NCBI RefSeq assembly: GCF_032164335.1
Contig: NZ_CP134152.1
Span: 806,001 to 870,000 of the forward strand
Direction: 5' to 3'
DNA from: Winslowiella toletana
Lineage (GTDB): Bacteria; Pseudomonadota; Gammaproteobacteria; Enterobacterales; Enterobacteriaceae
Length of the DNA stretch: 64,000 nucleotides
Part shown: piece by piece, positions 1 to 9,161 of the stretch
Numbering within the stretch: the stretch's first letter is position 1
How the letters are laid out: each line of letters starts with the position of its first letter
Notes under the pieces: generated by a model
Database searches by the model: none
The model's input: only the letters and a program-made list of their open reading frames with translations
What the model was told of the DNA's origin: nothing
Position numbers and translations under genes: made by a program

Positions 1-606
1 GTCAGCAATGATAACAAAAAGCTGCCATTTTTAGCCCAGGCCTGGATTAAAGACAGTAATCATAACAAAGTGAGTTCTCCGCTGGTGGTATTACCGCCGT
101 TGCAACGTATCAATATGGGTGAACGCAGCCTGGTGCGTATTGCACAGTCTGGCGGAGTCAGTGCATTACCACAGGATCGCGAAAGTTTATTTTATTTCAA
201 TTTGCGTGAGATTCCACCGCGACCAGAAAAATCTAATGTTATGCAAATCGCGCTACAAACTCAGATTAAGTTGTTCTGGCGGCCATCAGCCATTCGGGCT
301 GAAAGAAATGCTGTCTGGCAGGATAAGCTTATATTCAAAAAAACAGCACAGGGTTTCACAGTGGAAAATCCCACGCCGTACTACGTCACTCTCACCACGA
401 TAAAGCGCCAGATGAAAAAAGACGGTGGTAAGGAGATGAAAGAATTCAGGCCACTCATGCTGGCGCCAAAGTCCAGTGAGAAAATAACTCTCCCGTCAAC
501 CGGACTGAACAGTTTTGTGGTGACTTATATTAACGATTACGGTGGGCATCCTGAACTCAAATTTGTCTGTGACAGTAACCAAATCTGTCGTGCCGGCAGT
601 CATTAA
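1..606 (+). CDS. Fimbrial periplasmic chaperone, PapD/FimC family (5' end outside window)
   Basis: The frame is open from base 1, so the true start lies upstream and the visible 201 codons are the C-terminal four fifths of the protein. The fragment has the chaperone signature of an AQAWI-type G1/F1 strand region followed by the SPLVVLPPLQRI segment, then FYFNLREIPP and a conserved hydrophobic C-terminal domain ending in a Cys pair (VCDSNQIC). Family role: donor-strand complementation of pilin subunits in the periplasm before delivery to the outer-membrane usher. It is followed 26 nt later by a pilin-like gene, consistent with the distal part of a chaperone-usher operon whose usher and major subunit lie to the left. 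A GTG at 70 is an internal codon, not the start. Confidence 0.9.
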   Translation, partial: VSNDNKKLPFLAQAWIKDSNHNKVSSPLVVLPPLQRINMGERSLVRIAQSGGVSALPQDRESLFYFNLREIPPRPEKSNVMQIALQTQIKLFWRPSAIRAERNAVWQDKLIFKKTAQGFTVENPTPYYVTLTTIKRQMKKDGGKEMKEFRPLMLAPKSSEKITLPSTGLNSFVVTYINDYGGHPELKFVCDSNQICRAGSH

Positions 607-632
607 TAATACACTATGCAGGAGGCAATATT

Positions 633-1271
633 ATGCGAGTTCAATTTTCTGTTATAAATATCATCCGGGCGGTGCTGCCGCTATTATGCGGATTACTGCC
701 TGCCGCTGGGCAGGCGTCGTATAAGCCTAAAGAAATCGCACAACCTCGCAGTCAATTTGCCGAAACGGCCAAAGTGCATTTTGTCGGTGGGCTGCTCAGT
801 ACCCCTTGCGCGTTATCCGTGGAGTCAGAGCAGCAGTGGGTCGATCTCGGAAACACGCCCGCCAGCCAGTTTCGTCAGCAGGGCGATCGCGGCCCGGAGG
901 TCAGGTTTAGCCTGAAGTTTCAGGATTGCCTGATGGGAGCCAGCAACTGGCAGCCAGCAGCAGAGCAGCTGCAATTCCCGGGCAGCACGTCAGGGTATAA
1001 CAGTGGCGAGCAACTGGTGGCTTTTTCCTTTGCCGGAGTACCTGACGATCAGAACGCCGAGCTGCTTAAGCTTAATGGCGCTGTTGGGGTAGGCTTGCGC
1101 CTGCGTGATGCGCTATCCAGACCGCTGCCACTGAATCAGAAGATTAATAATGCTGTGCTCCAGCCCGGCGATAATACGCTGACCTTTAGTGCCAGCCTCG
1201 AGTCGACGGGGAAATTTGTTCAGGCAGATTATATCGATACGGTTGTTAACGTGAATATTTACTATTTTTAA
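633..1271 (+). CDS. Fimbrial minor subunit (type 1 pilin-like)
   Basis: 212 aa. An N-terminal hydrophobic signal region ends around AAGQAS (residues 24-29). The mature part has the type 1 pilin layout: an early Cys (STPCAL) paired with a later one (FQDCLM) about 40 residues on, alternating beta-strand sequence, and a C-terminal aromatic end (VNVNIYYF) typical of the beta-zipper recognised by the chaperone. A strong Shine-Dalgarno AGGAGG at 620-625 sits 7 nt before the ATG. The stop overlaps the next start by one base (TAATG), indicating translational coupling. It is probably a tip or adaptor pilin; which one cannot be told without the rest of the operon. Confidence 0.85.
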   Translation: MRVQFSVINIIRAVLPLLCGLLPAAGQASYKPKEIAQPRSQFAETAKVHFVGGLLSTPCALSVESEQQWVDLGNTPASQFRQQGDRGPEVRFSLKFQDCLMGASNWQPAAEQLQFPGSTSGYNSGEQLVAFSFAGVPDDQNAELLKLNGAVGVGLRLRDALSRPLPLNQKINNAVLQPGDNTLTFSASLESTGKFVQADYIDTVVNVNIYYF

Positions 1272-2311
1272 TGGGGGCAGTGGTGAAATTAAAACAATTG
1301 AGTCAGCTGTTGAGTATCGCGATGCTATATAGCGGATTGTCCACTGCGGCGGCGGCATTTGAGCAGGGAGAGGTTCGGCTGACCAATGGCACCCAAACCA
1401 GGGAGATAGAATTAACCGACAGCGATATCATTGATAACCGTCCCGGCGCAGAAGTCACGCGAACCTGGAGTGTCTCAGAAAGATATCCGGGGCAAGTTTA
1501 CTGCGAGCAAGGCAGTATCCCCGCGCGAAAATCGATATTTTTTCAAACCACATCGGCGCTCCCTTCTTCTGATATCAACCCTGGATTTATGAAAATCAAT
1601 GATTTTATTGATGTTAAAGTTGAAATCATCGTGGCGGGATACAACCAAAACTACTATGCAGTGCCATTCTTTGACGTCGACAATCTCGATCGGGATTATT
1701 ATTGTCAGTCTTCTCCGCAGAATATTCATAATCCTTTTGAATCGGCCTCAAAGGGCAGGGTGACGTTTAAATTAAGAAAGAGCATTACCAATGGTGCGGT
1801 GATTGACGACCTGGAAACCTTCGATATGTTCGGACGCATGGATGGCGGAAATGGGCGTTATGGTAGTGAACCGATGTTTAAGGTGAAAATCAAAACCGCC
1901 ATTATTGGCGTGCCGGAAAAATGTATCTTTAATGGTGGAAATCCCATTGAGGTTGATTTTGGTGATGTGGGTAATGAAGGGCTGGATGGCAGCCGTTATA
2001 TCCAGGATCTACCGATTCAGTTTGTTTGCAGCGGTGGTGATTTCGATAACGGGTCCAGAAATATTCGGTTAACCATCAAAGGAATTGCCAGTGATTTTTC
2101 GAGCGATTACTTTAAAACCGATAAGCAAGATTTAGGCATCAGGCTGACCAGCAGCACAGGGACTGTCAGGCCAAATATTACTTATCCGGTGCAGAGTAAC
2201 CAAAATAGTGGTAGTTGGCCGTTGCGTGCGGCACCGTTAGCAAAAACAGGTGCAAGCATTAGCGATGGGGAATTTAATGCCAGCGCCACCGTTATCGCCA
2301 GCTTTGATTAA
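1271..2311 (+). CDS. Fimbrial tip adhesin, two-domain (FimH/MrkD-like architecture)
   Basis: 346 aa with a signal peptide ending near AAAAF (residues 26-30). At twice the length of a pilin, it splits into an N-terminal putative lectin domain (about 30-210, Cys at YCEQG and YYCQS) and a C-terminal pilin domain (about 211-346) that begins at KCIFNGGNPIEVDFGDVG, the junction motif common to tip adhesins. The receptor cannot be predicted; the lectin half does not resemble FimH by eye. The ATG at 1271 has little ribosome-site support, whereas GTG at 1283 lies just behind a GGGGG run, so translation may start there and lose four residues. It sits between two pilin-like genes, as tip adhesins often do. 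Confidence 0.75.
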   Translation: MGAVVKLKQLSQLLSIAMLYSGLSTAAAAFEQGEVRLTNGTQTREIELTDSDIIDNRPGAEVTRTWSVSERYPGQVYCEQGSIPARKSIFFQTTSALPSSDINPGFMKINDFIDVKVEIIVAGYNQNYYAVPFFDVDNLDRDYYCQSSPQNIHNPFESASKGRVTFKLRKSITNGAVIDDLETFDMFGRMDGGNGRYGSEPMFKVKIKTAIIGVPEKCIFNGGNPIEVDFGDVGNEGLDGSRYIQDLPIQFVCSGGDFDNGSRNIRLTIKGIASDFSSDYFKTDKQDLGIRLTSSTGTVRPNITYPVQSNQNSGSWPLRAAPLAKTGASISDGEFNASATVIASFD

Positions 2312-2323
2312 GGAAATTCAGCA

Positions 2324-2845
2324 ATGCAGAGCAGAATTATCAGCCTGATGGCAGTTATTATCTTTTTTACCACCCGTGCACAGGCAAATATTATTATGGA
2401 GGGCGGTGAGATCACCTTCAGTGGAAGAATCGTCTCTCAGCCCTGCGTGGTCGCTCCTGATTCAGAAGATATTGAAGTCGATATGGGCAGTATCAGCAGG
2501 CAAGATTTGCAGCAACATGGTAAAGGACAGACGAAGAACTTCACTATCCGGTTACTTAACTGCAGCGTGCCCACCGGCCAGTCGGTGGTGGTGACCTTTA
2601 CCGGCAATGAGGACAGCAAGCTCCCCGGACGGCTGGCCGTGGTTGGCGATGCCGGTGGAGCGGCCATCCGTTTGCTGAATCAGGATGGAAGCGCGATCGG
2701 TATTAATAATCCGGCGCAGGGGATTAGCCTGCAAGACGACGAAAACATCCTGAATTTCGGCGCCTATCTGGAAGCGCAACCCGCGACGGAAGTGGTGGCA
2801 GGAAACTACAGCGCCAACGCAAACTTTCTCTTACGTTATCCGTGA
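2324..2845 (+). CDS. Fimbrial minor subunit (type 1 pilin-like)
   Basis: 173 aa, the usual pilin length. It has a signal peptide ending at RAQA (residues 18-21), then the pilin pattern GEITFSGRIVSQPCVV with the partner Cys in LLNCSV, and a C-terminal NANFLLRYP zipper. A Shine-Dalgarno (AAGGAA) precedes the ATG, 12 nt after the adhesin stop. It is the last fimbrial gene; the next 165 nt hold no gene and separate this operon from the T6SS locus. Its position after the adhesin suggests an adaptor or terminator pilin, which is inferred from place only. Confidence 0.85.
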   Translation: MQSRIISLMAVIIFFTTRAQANIIMEGGEITFSGRIVSQPCVVAPDSEDIEVDMGSISRQDLQQHGKGQTKNFTIRLLNCSVPTGQSVVVTFTGNEDSKLPGRLAVVGDAGGAAIRLLNQDGSAIGINNPAQGISLQDDENILNFGAYLEAQPATEVVAGNYSANANFLLRYP

Positions 2846-3010
2846 TAACAATGAGTAAAGTTTCGGATTTCCGCAGGTTAAAGTGTAGTTAGCCAGCGTT
2901 CAATCGCCTGAGAGCATCACAATGGCGATAATAGCCGGGTCGATTAGCGATGTCATTAGTATCAGTCTAAAGACAATATCAAATAATACTTATCACCAGG
3001 GTTAATGATA

Positions 3011-3982
3011 ATGAGTGAAATCGTCTTTAATGAACGTGATGGTGTTGAGTTTGATCCTCTTTACAATGAAATTTTATTTATTTTGGCTGAATATGATAAT
3101 TCAATCGATCCGTTAAATGATCAGCAGGCGGTAGAGCAGATCAACTGGCTGGATATCAGAGAAAAGAGTGAGCGCTTATTAATGGCTTGCAATGACCTGC
3201 GGGTAATTATTTGGTTTATGCGCGCCGGGTTTCATACTCTGGGGGTCGCTGCTCTCTGGCAAGGTATTAAGTTAATTGATGACCTGCTGACCGCAAAAGA
3301 AAAAATTTATCCACTGTTGGCGGATGAACCTGAAGGCAGCGGCCATGCTGCGGCATTAGGATGGTTATCTACGCCCTCCTGCCTGTCTGATTTAAAAAAG
3401 ACCAGGTTATCAGCAGACATTGGTTTAACGTTTGAAGCGCTGCATGAAAACGCGCTGCACAGCGCGGATTCAACCATCGGTTTCGCCGAGCTTATTGTGA
3501 TGCTTGATAATGCCGACAGTTATTATCAGGCACAAAATATGCCTGTATTATTTAACCAGTTAGTATTTGCTGGTGACGCGCTGGAGCGAATTGAACAATA
3601 TGCCAATCAAAGCAGCGATGGCTATCTGCTGGAATGCAGGAATCTTCGACTGGCAATCAGCAAACTGGCCGCGCAGTTATCCGGGCTTAATCTTGCTGTT
3701 GAAAAACCGTTTTCCGATGCTGTTTACGACGATAACTCGCTTGCAGATATCGCGCAGGTCACTGCTGATAATGCCCGATTTGATGGAAAAATCAGAACGC
3801 GGCAGGAAGCGATTTTAATGCTGGATAAAATTATTGATTATTTTAAAACCTATGAGCCGAGTCATCCCGCGCCTATTTTTATCCGGCGCTCGCAGAAAAT
3901 GATCGGCATGGAGTTTGAAAATATTGTTGAAGAATTAATGCCGGATGCCATGAGCTCTCTTAAGCAGTTTATTGGCAATTAA
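3011..3982 (+). CDS. tssA: T6SS component TssA (ImpA N-terminal family)
   Basis: 323 aa from the ATG at 3011; an in-frame ATG at 3005 exists, but the AGGG at 2998-3001 spaces better to 3011. The N-terminal ImpA-type region includes an FDPLYNEI start, WLDIREKSERLL and DLRVIIWFMRAGFHTLG, followed by helical sequence and a C-terminal segment rich in EAILMLDKIIDYFKTYEPSHPAPIFIRR, a hallmark of TssA proteins. Family role: cytoplasmic coordinator of baseplate and tail assembly, placed at the membrane complex and then at the distal end of the growing sheath. It is the first gene of the T6SS operon and is followed 27 nt later by tssB. Confidence 0.9.
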   Translation: MSEIVFNERDGVEFDPLYNEILFILAEYDNSIDPLNDQQAVEQINWLDIREKSERLLMACNDLRVIIWFMRAGFHTLGVAALWQGIKLIDDLLTAKEKIYPLLADEPEGSGHAAALGWLSTPSCLSDLKKTRLSADIGLTFEALHENALHSADSTIGFAELIVMLDNADSYYQAQNMPVLFNQLVFAGDALERIEQYANQSSDGYLLECRNLRLAISKLAAQLSGLNLAVEKPFSDAVYDDNSLADIAQVTADNARFDGKIRTRQEAILMLDKIIDYFKTYEPSHPAPIFIRRSQKMIGMEFENIVEELMPDAMSSLKQFIGN

Positions 3983-4009
3983 TGGCATCAGGCTATCAGG
4001 GAGTGAATT

Positions 4010-4570
4010 ATGGCAAAAGATACAAGTTCGCAAAAGTTTATAGGTAAGAACAATGCTCCTCGCGTACAAATTGAATACGATGTGGAGATTTATGGTTCGC
4101 AGAAAAAGGTTGAACTGCCGTTTGTCACCGGCGTGATGGCCGATTTATCGGGCCATCGGGTAGAGCCTCTGGCTGCTGTTGCCGATCGTAAGTTTCTCAC
4201 CTTCGATCAGGACAACTTCGATTCGCGTATGCGCGCAATTAAGCCACGGCTGGCGTTGAATGTTAACAGTACTCTTGATGACGACAACGATACCTTGCTG
4301 AATATTGAGCTTGAGTTCGAATCGATGGACGATTTTTCTCCAGGCGCTATTGCTAAAAACGTGCCGGAACTGACTCGCTTACTGGAAACCCGCACCCGCT
4401 TAGCAGAGCTGATTACCTATATGGATGGTAAAGCCAGTGCTGAAGAGGTGATTAAAAATCTGCTCGAAGATCCTGAGTTTCTGCATCGTGTGGCGCATCA
4501 GAATAAAAAACCGCTTAATGGCCCCAATCTTAATGCCGGAACGGAAGGGAAACCGGAGGAGCAAGCATGA
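4010..4570 (+). CDS. tssB: T6SS contractile sheath small subunit TssB (VipA)
   Basis: 186 aa, usual family length. Diagnostic TssB elements are the N-terminal SSQKFIGKNNAPRVQIEYDVE, then ELPFVTGVMADLSGH, the FDQDNFDSRMRAIKPRLA stretch and LNIELEFESMDDFSPGAIA. TssB pairs with TssC to form the cytoplasmic contractile sheath that drives the Hcp tube outward. The stop codon overlaps the tssC start in an ATGA, so the two partners are translationally coupled, as expected for an obligate heterodimer. Confidence 0.97.
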   Translation: MAKDTSSQKFIGKNNAPRVQIEYDVEIYGSQKKVELPFVTGVMADLSGHRVEPLAAVADRKFLTFDQDNFDSRMRAIKPRLALNVNSTLDDDNDTLLNIELEFESMDDFSPGAIAKNVPELTRLLETRTRLAELITYMDGKASAEEVIKNLLEDPEFLHRVAHQNKKPLNGPNLNAGTEGKPEEQA

Positions 4571-6081
4571 TGGAGAATATGTATGCACCGGCGAGTATCA
4601 GCACCGTTGAGCTGGACGCGGAGCACGATGAGAATCATCTGGATCAAATTTTAAAACGTTCTTTCCGTCCACGCACCGATGAAGCCAGTGATGCGGTGCG
4701 CCGTGCGGTCAGTACGCTGATGGATTATGCCAGCAGTAATAAGATGACGGTCAGCCGTGATGTCGTGCTTACCGTTGAGTCACTGATTGCCGAAATTGAT
4801 GACAAGATCGGTCGCCAGGTGAATGAAATTCTGCATCATGCTGAATTTCAGAAGCTGGAATCATCGTGGCGCGGGCTTGATTATCTGGTGACCAATACTG
4901 AAGCGAATGAGCATCTTAAAATTCGCGTACTCAATATCAACAAAGATGAACTGGCACGTAATTTACGCCGCTATCGCGGTGCTGCATGGGATCAAAGTCC
5001 GATTTTCAAACAGATTTATGAGTACGAATATGGCCAGTTTGGTGGCGAGCCTTTTGGCTGCCTGATCGGAGATTTTGAGTTTGACCATAGTCAACAGAGT
5101 GTTTCACTGCTGACCGAAATGGCGAAAATTGCCGCGGCTTCACATTGCCCGTTTGTCTCTTCTGCCTCACCGTCACTGATGCAGATGAGCCACTGGAACG
5201 AACTGGCTAATCCACGTGATATCGGCAAAATTTTCTCCACGCCGGAATATGCGGCATGGCGCAGTCTGCGTGCGAGCAATGACTCACGTTATCTGGTGCT
5301 GACACTGCCCCGGTTTTTATCACGCCTGCCGTATGGTGCGATGGCTAATCCAGTGGAAGAGTTCGCCTTTGAAGAGACGGTGCGCCCTGAAAGGGTTGAG
5401 GATTTTGCCTGGGCGAACTCCGCTTATGCGATGGGCGTTAATATTAACCGGGCTTTCCATCAATATGGCTGGTGCTCGCGTATTCGCGGCATTGAGTCTG
5501 GTGGTGGTGTTGAAGAGCTGCCAGCCTATGCCTTCCCTTCAGATGAAGGCAGCTATGAGCTGATTTGCCCGACTGAAGTCGCGATTTCGGATCGCCGTGA
5601 GCATGAGCTTTCAGAAGCCGGTTTCTTGCCGCTGGTCTATCGTAAGAATACTGATTTCGCGGCCTTTATTGGCTCCGGAACGCTGCATCAGGCGGCAACC
5701 TATGATGATCCTGATGCCAGCGCTAACGCAAAATTGTCAGCGCGCTTGCCCTATATTTTTGCCACCTGTCGTTTCGCGCATTATCTGAAATGTATTGTGC
5801 GCGACAAAATCGGTTCTTTCCGCTCACGTGCAGATATGCAGAGCTGGCTTAATGACTGGTTGATGAATTATGTTGATGGCGATCCGTCAATTTCAACCGA
5901 AGCCACCAAAGCAATGCGCCCACTGTCGGCCGCAGAAGTGAATGTGGAAGAAGTCCCTGAGGATCCGGGTTATTACCGTGCGCATTTTTATTTGCGTCCG
6001 CACTATCAGTTAGAGGGCATGACCGTTTCATTACGGCTGGTCTCTAAATTACCTTCAGCCAGAGCGGATGTGCGAATCTAA
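4567..6081 (+). CDS. tssC: T6SS contractile sheath large subunit TssC (VipB)
   Basis: 504 aa, full length. It shows the conserved family sequence LESSWRGLDYLV, the EYEYGQFGGEPFGCLIGDFEFDH region, LPRFLSRLPYG, and the C-terminal EDPGYYRAHFYLRPHYQLEGM stretch involved in sheath handshaking. It starts with two consecutive ATG codons (4567 and 4570), the first overlapping tssB. It makes the outer layer of the sheath and carries the ClpV-accessible helix region with TssB. No frameshift or missing block was seen. Confidence 0.97.
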   Translation: MMENMYAPASISTVELDAEHDENHLDQILKRSFRPRTDEASDAVRRAVSTLMDYASSNKMTVSRDVVLTVESLIAEIDDKIGRQVNEILHHAEFQKLESSWRGLDYLVTNTEANEHLKIRVLNINKDELARNLRRYRGAAWDQSPIFKQIYEYEYGQFGGEPFGCLIGDFEFDHSQQSVSLLTEMAKIAAASHCPFVSSASPSLMQMSHWNELANPRDIGKIFSTPEYAAWRSLRASNDSRYLVLTLPRFLSRLPYGAMANPVEEFAFEETVRPERVEDFAWANSAYAMGVNINRAFHQYGWCSRIRGIESGGGVEELPAYAFPSDEGSYELICPTEVAISDRREHELSEAGFLPLVYRKNTDFAAFIGSGTLHQAATYDDPDASANAKLSARLPYIFATCRFAHYLKCIVRDKIGSFRSRADMQSWLNDWLMNYVDGDPSISTEATKAMRPLSAAEVNVEEVPEDPGYYRAHFYLRPHYQLEGMTVSLRLVSKLPSARADVRI

Positions 6082-6252
6082 ATATAATCCTGCTTGATAA
6101 ACTCATTATTTTATCTTTTTATTTCCGGATTAATTTTACGGTCAGTGTCATTTAATTAATTAACCGATAGTTTTACTTTTATATTTTTTCTATTGACGTG
6201 TGCGCTTTGAATCAGTGGTTATGTGAGTTGTTAATATCTTAAGGAGAAGTAG
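6082..6252 (+). promoter_or_regulatory. AT-rich leader before hcp, possible separate promoter
   Basis: This 171-nt gap is the longest inside the first half of the T6SS operon and is strongly AT-rich, unlike the tight spacing elsewhere. A TTGACG (6193-6198) is a fair -35 hexamer, but the -10 opposite it (around 6216-6222, TGGTTAT) is poor, so the promoter is only a candidate. The Shine-Dalgarno AAGGAG at 6241-6246 is strong. A dedicated promoter or long leader would suit Hcp, which is needed in many copies. Confidence 0.3.
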
Positions 6253-6798
6253 ATGGCTTCAAGTAAGTTCGATGAAAATATGTCTGGATTAGTAGACTAC
6301 TTTCTGAAAATAGAGGGTGTGGACGGTGAGTCGCAGGACAGAAAATATAATGGCTGGATTCAGCTGCAAGCCTGGCAGTGGGCGCAGGAGAACTCTGGTC
6401 GCCTGGCTCATGGCAGTGGCGGCGGTGCCGGCAAAGTCAATATGAGCGATTTTGAATTTCGCATGGCAAGCAACAAAGCGTCTCCGAAATTATTCCAGCT
6501 GTGTGCAACCGGTGAACATATTAAGCAAGCCCAGCTTGTCTGCCGTAAAGCCGGTAGCGGACAGCAGGACTTTATGACCATCACCTTTAAGCAGTGCCTG
6601 GTCTCTTCTTATCGCGTAGTGGGCAATATGCCGCTGGGTATCGGTGCAGCAGCAGGAAACGATATGGTGCTGCCAACCGAAATGCTGAGCCTGAACTTCG
6701 CGCAAATTGAAATTGAATACCGCGAGCAGAATGCAGACGGCACCATGGGGCCAGTAATCAAGGCCGGTTACGACCTGAAAGCAAACACCCGCATTTAA
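6253..6798 (+). CDS. hcp: T6SS inner tube protein Hcp (TssD)
   Basis: 181 aa. Hcp features: an N-terminal VDYFLKIEGVDGESQD strand, the WIQLQAWQWAQEN segment, the central MSDFEFRMASNKASPKLFQLCATGEHI, and the LNFAQIEIEYREQNADG C-terminal strand. Hcp hexamers stack into the tube that is propelled out of the cell and also chaperone small effectors. It is preceded by an unusually long leader with a strong ribosome site and followed by a hairpin, so its message may be produced or stabilised separately from the rest of the operon. Confidence 0.95.
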   Translation: MASSKFDENMSGLVDYFLKIEGVDGESQDRKYNGWIQLQAWQWAQENSGRLAHGSGGGAGKVNMSDFEFRMASNKASPKLFQLCATGEHIKQAQLVCRKAGSGQQDFMTITFKQCLVSSYRVVGNMPLGIGAAAGNDMVLPTEMLSLNFAQIEIEYREQNADGTMGPVIKAGYDLKANTRI

Positions 6799-6810
6799 TG
6801 GTAACAGACT

Positions 6811-6835
6811 GACCGGCTGGCTTTTTCAGCTGGTC
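6811..6835 (+). terminator. Hairpin between hcp and tssE (attenuator or 3'-stabilising stem)
   Basis: GACCGGCTG (6811-6819) pairs with CAGCTGGTC (6827-6835) with one G-T wobble, around a seven-base loop rich in T. No T-run follows the stem, so full termination is doubtful. It may be a partial terminator or an RNA-stabilising stem that raises hcp message over the downstream genes. Confidence 0.45.
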
Positions 6836-6855
6836 AATTATTCAGGAGCGTAATA

Positions 6856-7302
6856 GTGAAAACGTCACTGCCCGCCATTTTCGATAAATTAAGTTCGCGC
6901 AGTGATAAACGAAAAGGTGGAAACTGGCGGGAGATATTATTACGTGACATCGAATGCCTGTTAAATGATGCCTCGCGCGGTGCGGACTTAAAACTTTCCG
7001 CCGGATCGAATGCGGAATCATCGGTAATTAATTTTGGATTACCTTCACTGAGTAAAAGAATTCCCATTGATATCGACCCGATATTACTGGCAAAACATAT
7101 TCAGCGGATTATCTCGACATTTGAGCCAAGGCTGGACTCCCGAAGTATAAAAGTTATTCCGTTAATTGATGGCGAGCAGTGCTATGTACTGGCAATTCTG
7201 TTTGATATCTACGGGGTCTGCCTGTTCGCAGAAGGAGAGGAAAGAGTCAATCTGCGCATTGCTCTGGATTATTCATGTGGCGCAGTACGTGTTTTTAAAT
7301 AA
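6856..7302 (+). CDS. tssE: T6SS baseplate protein TssE (gp25-like)
   Basis: 148 aa from a GTG start preceded by AGGAG. The gp25-like lysozyme-fold family is recognised from WREILLRDIECLLNDASRG near the N-terminus, the SVINFGLPSLS segment, and the C-terminal run ending in LRIALDYSCGAVRVF. TssE nucleates the sheath at the baseplate together with TssF and TssG and has no enzymatic activity. It lies 14 nt upstream of tssF. Confidence 0.9.
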   Translation: MKTSLPAIFDKLSSRSDKRKGGNWREILLRDIECLLNDASRGADLKLSAGSNAESSVINFGLPSLSKRIPIDIDPILLAKHIQRIISTFEPRLDSRSIKVIPLIDGEQCYVLAILFDIYGVCLFAEGEERVNLRIALDYSCGAVRVFK

Positions 7303-7316
7303 TAAAGGGTTGAATA

Positions 7317-9161
7317 ATGCTGAGTGCGCGTTTTCTGGATCGTTACAATGAGGAGCTGCGCTTTTTGCGTGAGTCCGGCATGCAGTTTGCCGAGCGACAC
7401 CCTCAAATTGCCCGGCATTTAGGTATGCATGCCGACGGCATTCAGGATCCTTTTATTGAACGCCTGTTGGAAGGTACGGCATTTCTCAGCAGCCGGGTGC
7501 ATGAACGCATTGATAATGAATATCCTGAGTTTGCATTGCAGATGCTCTCTCGTCTGGCACCGCTTTGGTATACGCCGATGCCGGCGATTGCTACCGTTGA
7601 TTTGTCGCCAGATTTGACCTCACCGCAATGGCAAAGTAGCGCCATATTGCCCAAAGGCAGCGTACTCAAACTTAGCGACAGCACACTCAATAATAAACCG
7701 GCCATTTTCACCACCGGGCGTACAGTTAACCTGCAACCGGTCACGATTTCCGAAGCTGAATGCTCGACTACCCTCGCTACGCGACTGCCGGATGCGGTCG
7801 CCAGTCTGTTACAGGGGACGCCAGCGTGTATCCGTCTGAAACTGACCACGCACGGCGTTAAAGCCCTGTCTGGGATCGGTTTTGACCCGCTACATCTGTC
7901 ATTTACCGGCGATGCAGTGCGGGCGAATCAGTTACTCAGCGCGCTGCTCAGCCAGTGTCGACACGTGGTGCTGTGGGCTAAAAATAGCGTATTGCCGGTG
8001 GTACAACGTCTGAATCCGACAGCTTTGCAGCCTGGCGGAGTGAAAGAGACCGAGTCATTGCTGCCTGGCAGTATCGGTGAATTACCCGGTAGCCGTTTGC
8101 TGCGCGAATATTTTGCCGCGCCTTCGCGTTTTTACAGCGTTGAACTGCATCAGCTGAATGCTTTCCTTGCGCAGTGCCGGAATCTGCATGAATTTGAGAT
8201 CGTCTTTGCCCTGGAGCAGTTGCCTTACAGCTTAGTCGATCGTATTAGCGCCAGGGACTTCAGCCTGTTTGCCACACCGGTCATCAACCTCTATTCGCGT
8301 CGTTGCGATCCCGTGGTTTTTGATGCGGATCGTACTGAACATCAGTTGATAGTGGATCGTCTCAATCCCGCACAGTATGAAGTCCATCACCTTAGTCAGG
8401 TGCAGGGGACGCTGAAAGATGGCACCAGCCTGCAGTTTTCCACGCTACCGGAAGAGGTCTGTTTCGACCAGCATCAACCGCAGGCGGGGTATGCCGTGCG
8501 CCGTAAAGCGATTCGCTATGACAAAAAATATAAAAAGTCAGCTTTTGGCCACAATGAACTGTTTATCACGCTCTCTTCAGGAAGCTCGGGGGTATCGCTG
8601 GATGAAGTTAAGTCGCTATCGGTCAATGCCATGATTTGCGATCGTCACCTGTTCCCGGAGCAGTTACAGAACCCGGTTTTCCATGCGGAAGTGGCGCTGC
8701 CGGTGAAACAGATCGGTTTACTGCGGCCGCCTTCGTTACCGCGACCTGTCCCGGATATCAGTCTGGTGTGGCAGGCGGTGCAGATGGTATCCGTCAATCC
8801 GCTGCGCTATGCCCGGCCGCAGGTGATCAATGCTGCCGCACTGCTGCGCAGCTGGTTAACCCTGTTTGCCTGGCCGGATGATGTCAGCCACAGCAAACGC
8901 ATTGCCAGCCTGGCTGAGGCCGAGTTTTTACACTGTTTCGAACATTATCGGGGCGCAGGCCCGATTGCCTGGAATCGTGGCGTAGCGGCACGATTAAATC
9001 TGCGTGGCGATCATCATGCCGATCAGGGCGCATTTTTGTTCGGACGTATCGTTCATTATGCCCTGTCTGAATATTGCCAGCTCAACCAGACGTTACGTAT
9101 GTCGCTGAATATTGATGGCGAGTCAGCGGCCCAATGGGGGCCGCTGGGCAATGATGTATAG
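7317..9161 (+). CDS. tssF: T6SS baseplate protein TssF
   Basis: 614 aa, typical of the family. It opens with the diagnostic LDRYNEELRFLRESGMQFA and ERHPQIARHLGMHADGIQDPFIERLLEGTAFLSSRV, and ends with a LFGRIVHYALSEYCQLNQ segment. TssF forms a 2:1 wedge with TssG in the baseplate that docks on the TssK and membrane complexes. Its last 11 bases overlap the start of tssG, so the two are probably coupled. Confidence 0.95.
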   Translation: MLSARFLDRYNEELRFLRESGMQFAERHPQIARHLGMHADGIQDPFIERLLEGTAFLSSRVHERIDNEYPEFALQMLSRLAPLWYTPMPAIATVDLSPDLTSPQWQSSAILPKGSVLKLSDSTLNNKPAIFTTGRTVNLQPVTISEAECSTTLATRLPDAVASLLQGTPACIRLKLTTHGVKALSGIGFDPLHLSFTGDAVRANQLLSALLSQCRHVVLWAKNSVLPVVQRLNPTALQPGGVKETESLLPGSIGELPGSRLLREYFAAPSRFYSVELHQLNAFLAQCRNLHEFEIVFALEQLPYSLVDRISARDFSLFATPVINLYSRRCDPVVFDADRTEHQLIVDRLNPAQYEVHHLSQVQGTLKDGTSLQFSTLPEEVCFDQHQPQAGYAVRRKAIRYDKKYKKSAFGHNELFITLSSGSSGVSLDEVKSLSVNAMICDRHLFPEQLQNPVFHAEVALPVKQIGLLRPPSLPRPVPDISLVWQAVQMVSVNPLRYARPQVINAAALLRSWLTLFAWPDDVSHSKRIASLAEAEFLHCFEHYRGAGPIAWNRGVAARLNLRGDHHADQGAFLFGRIVHYALSEYCQLNQTLRMSLNIDGESAAQWGPLGNDV

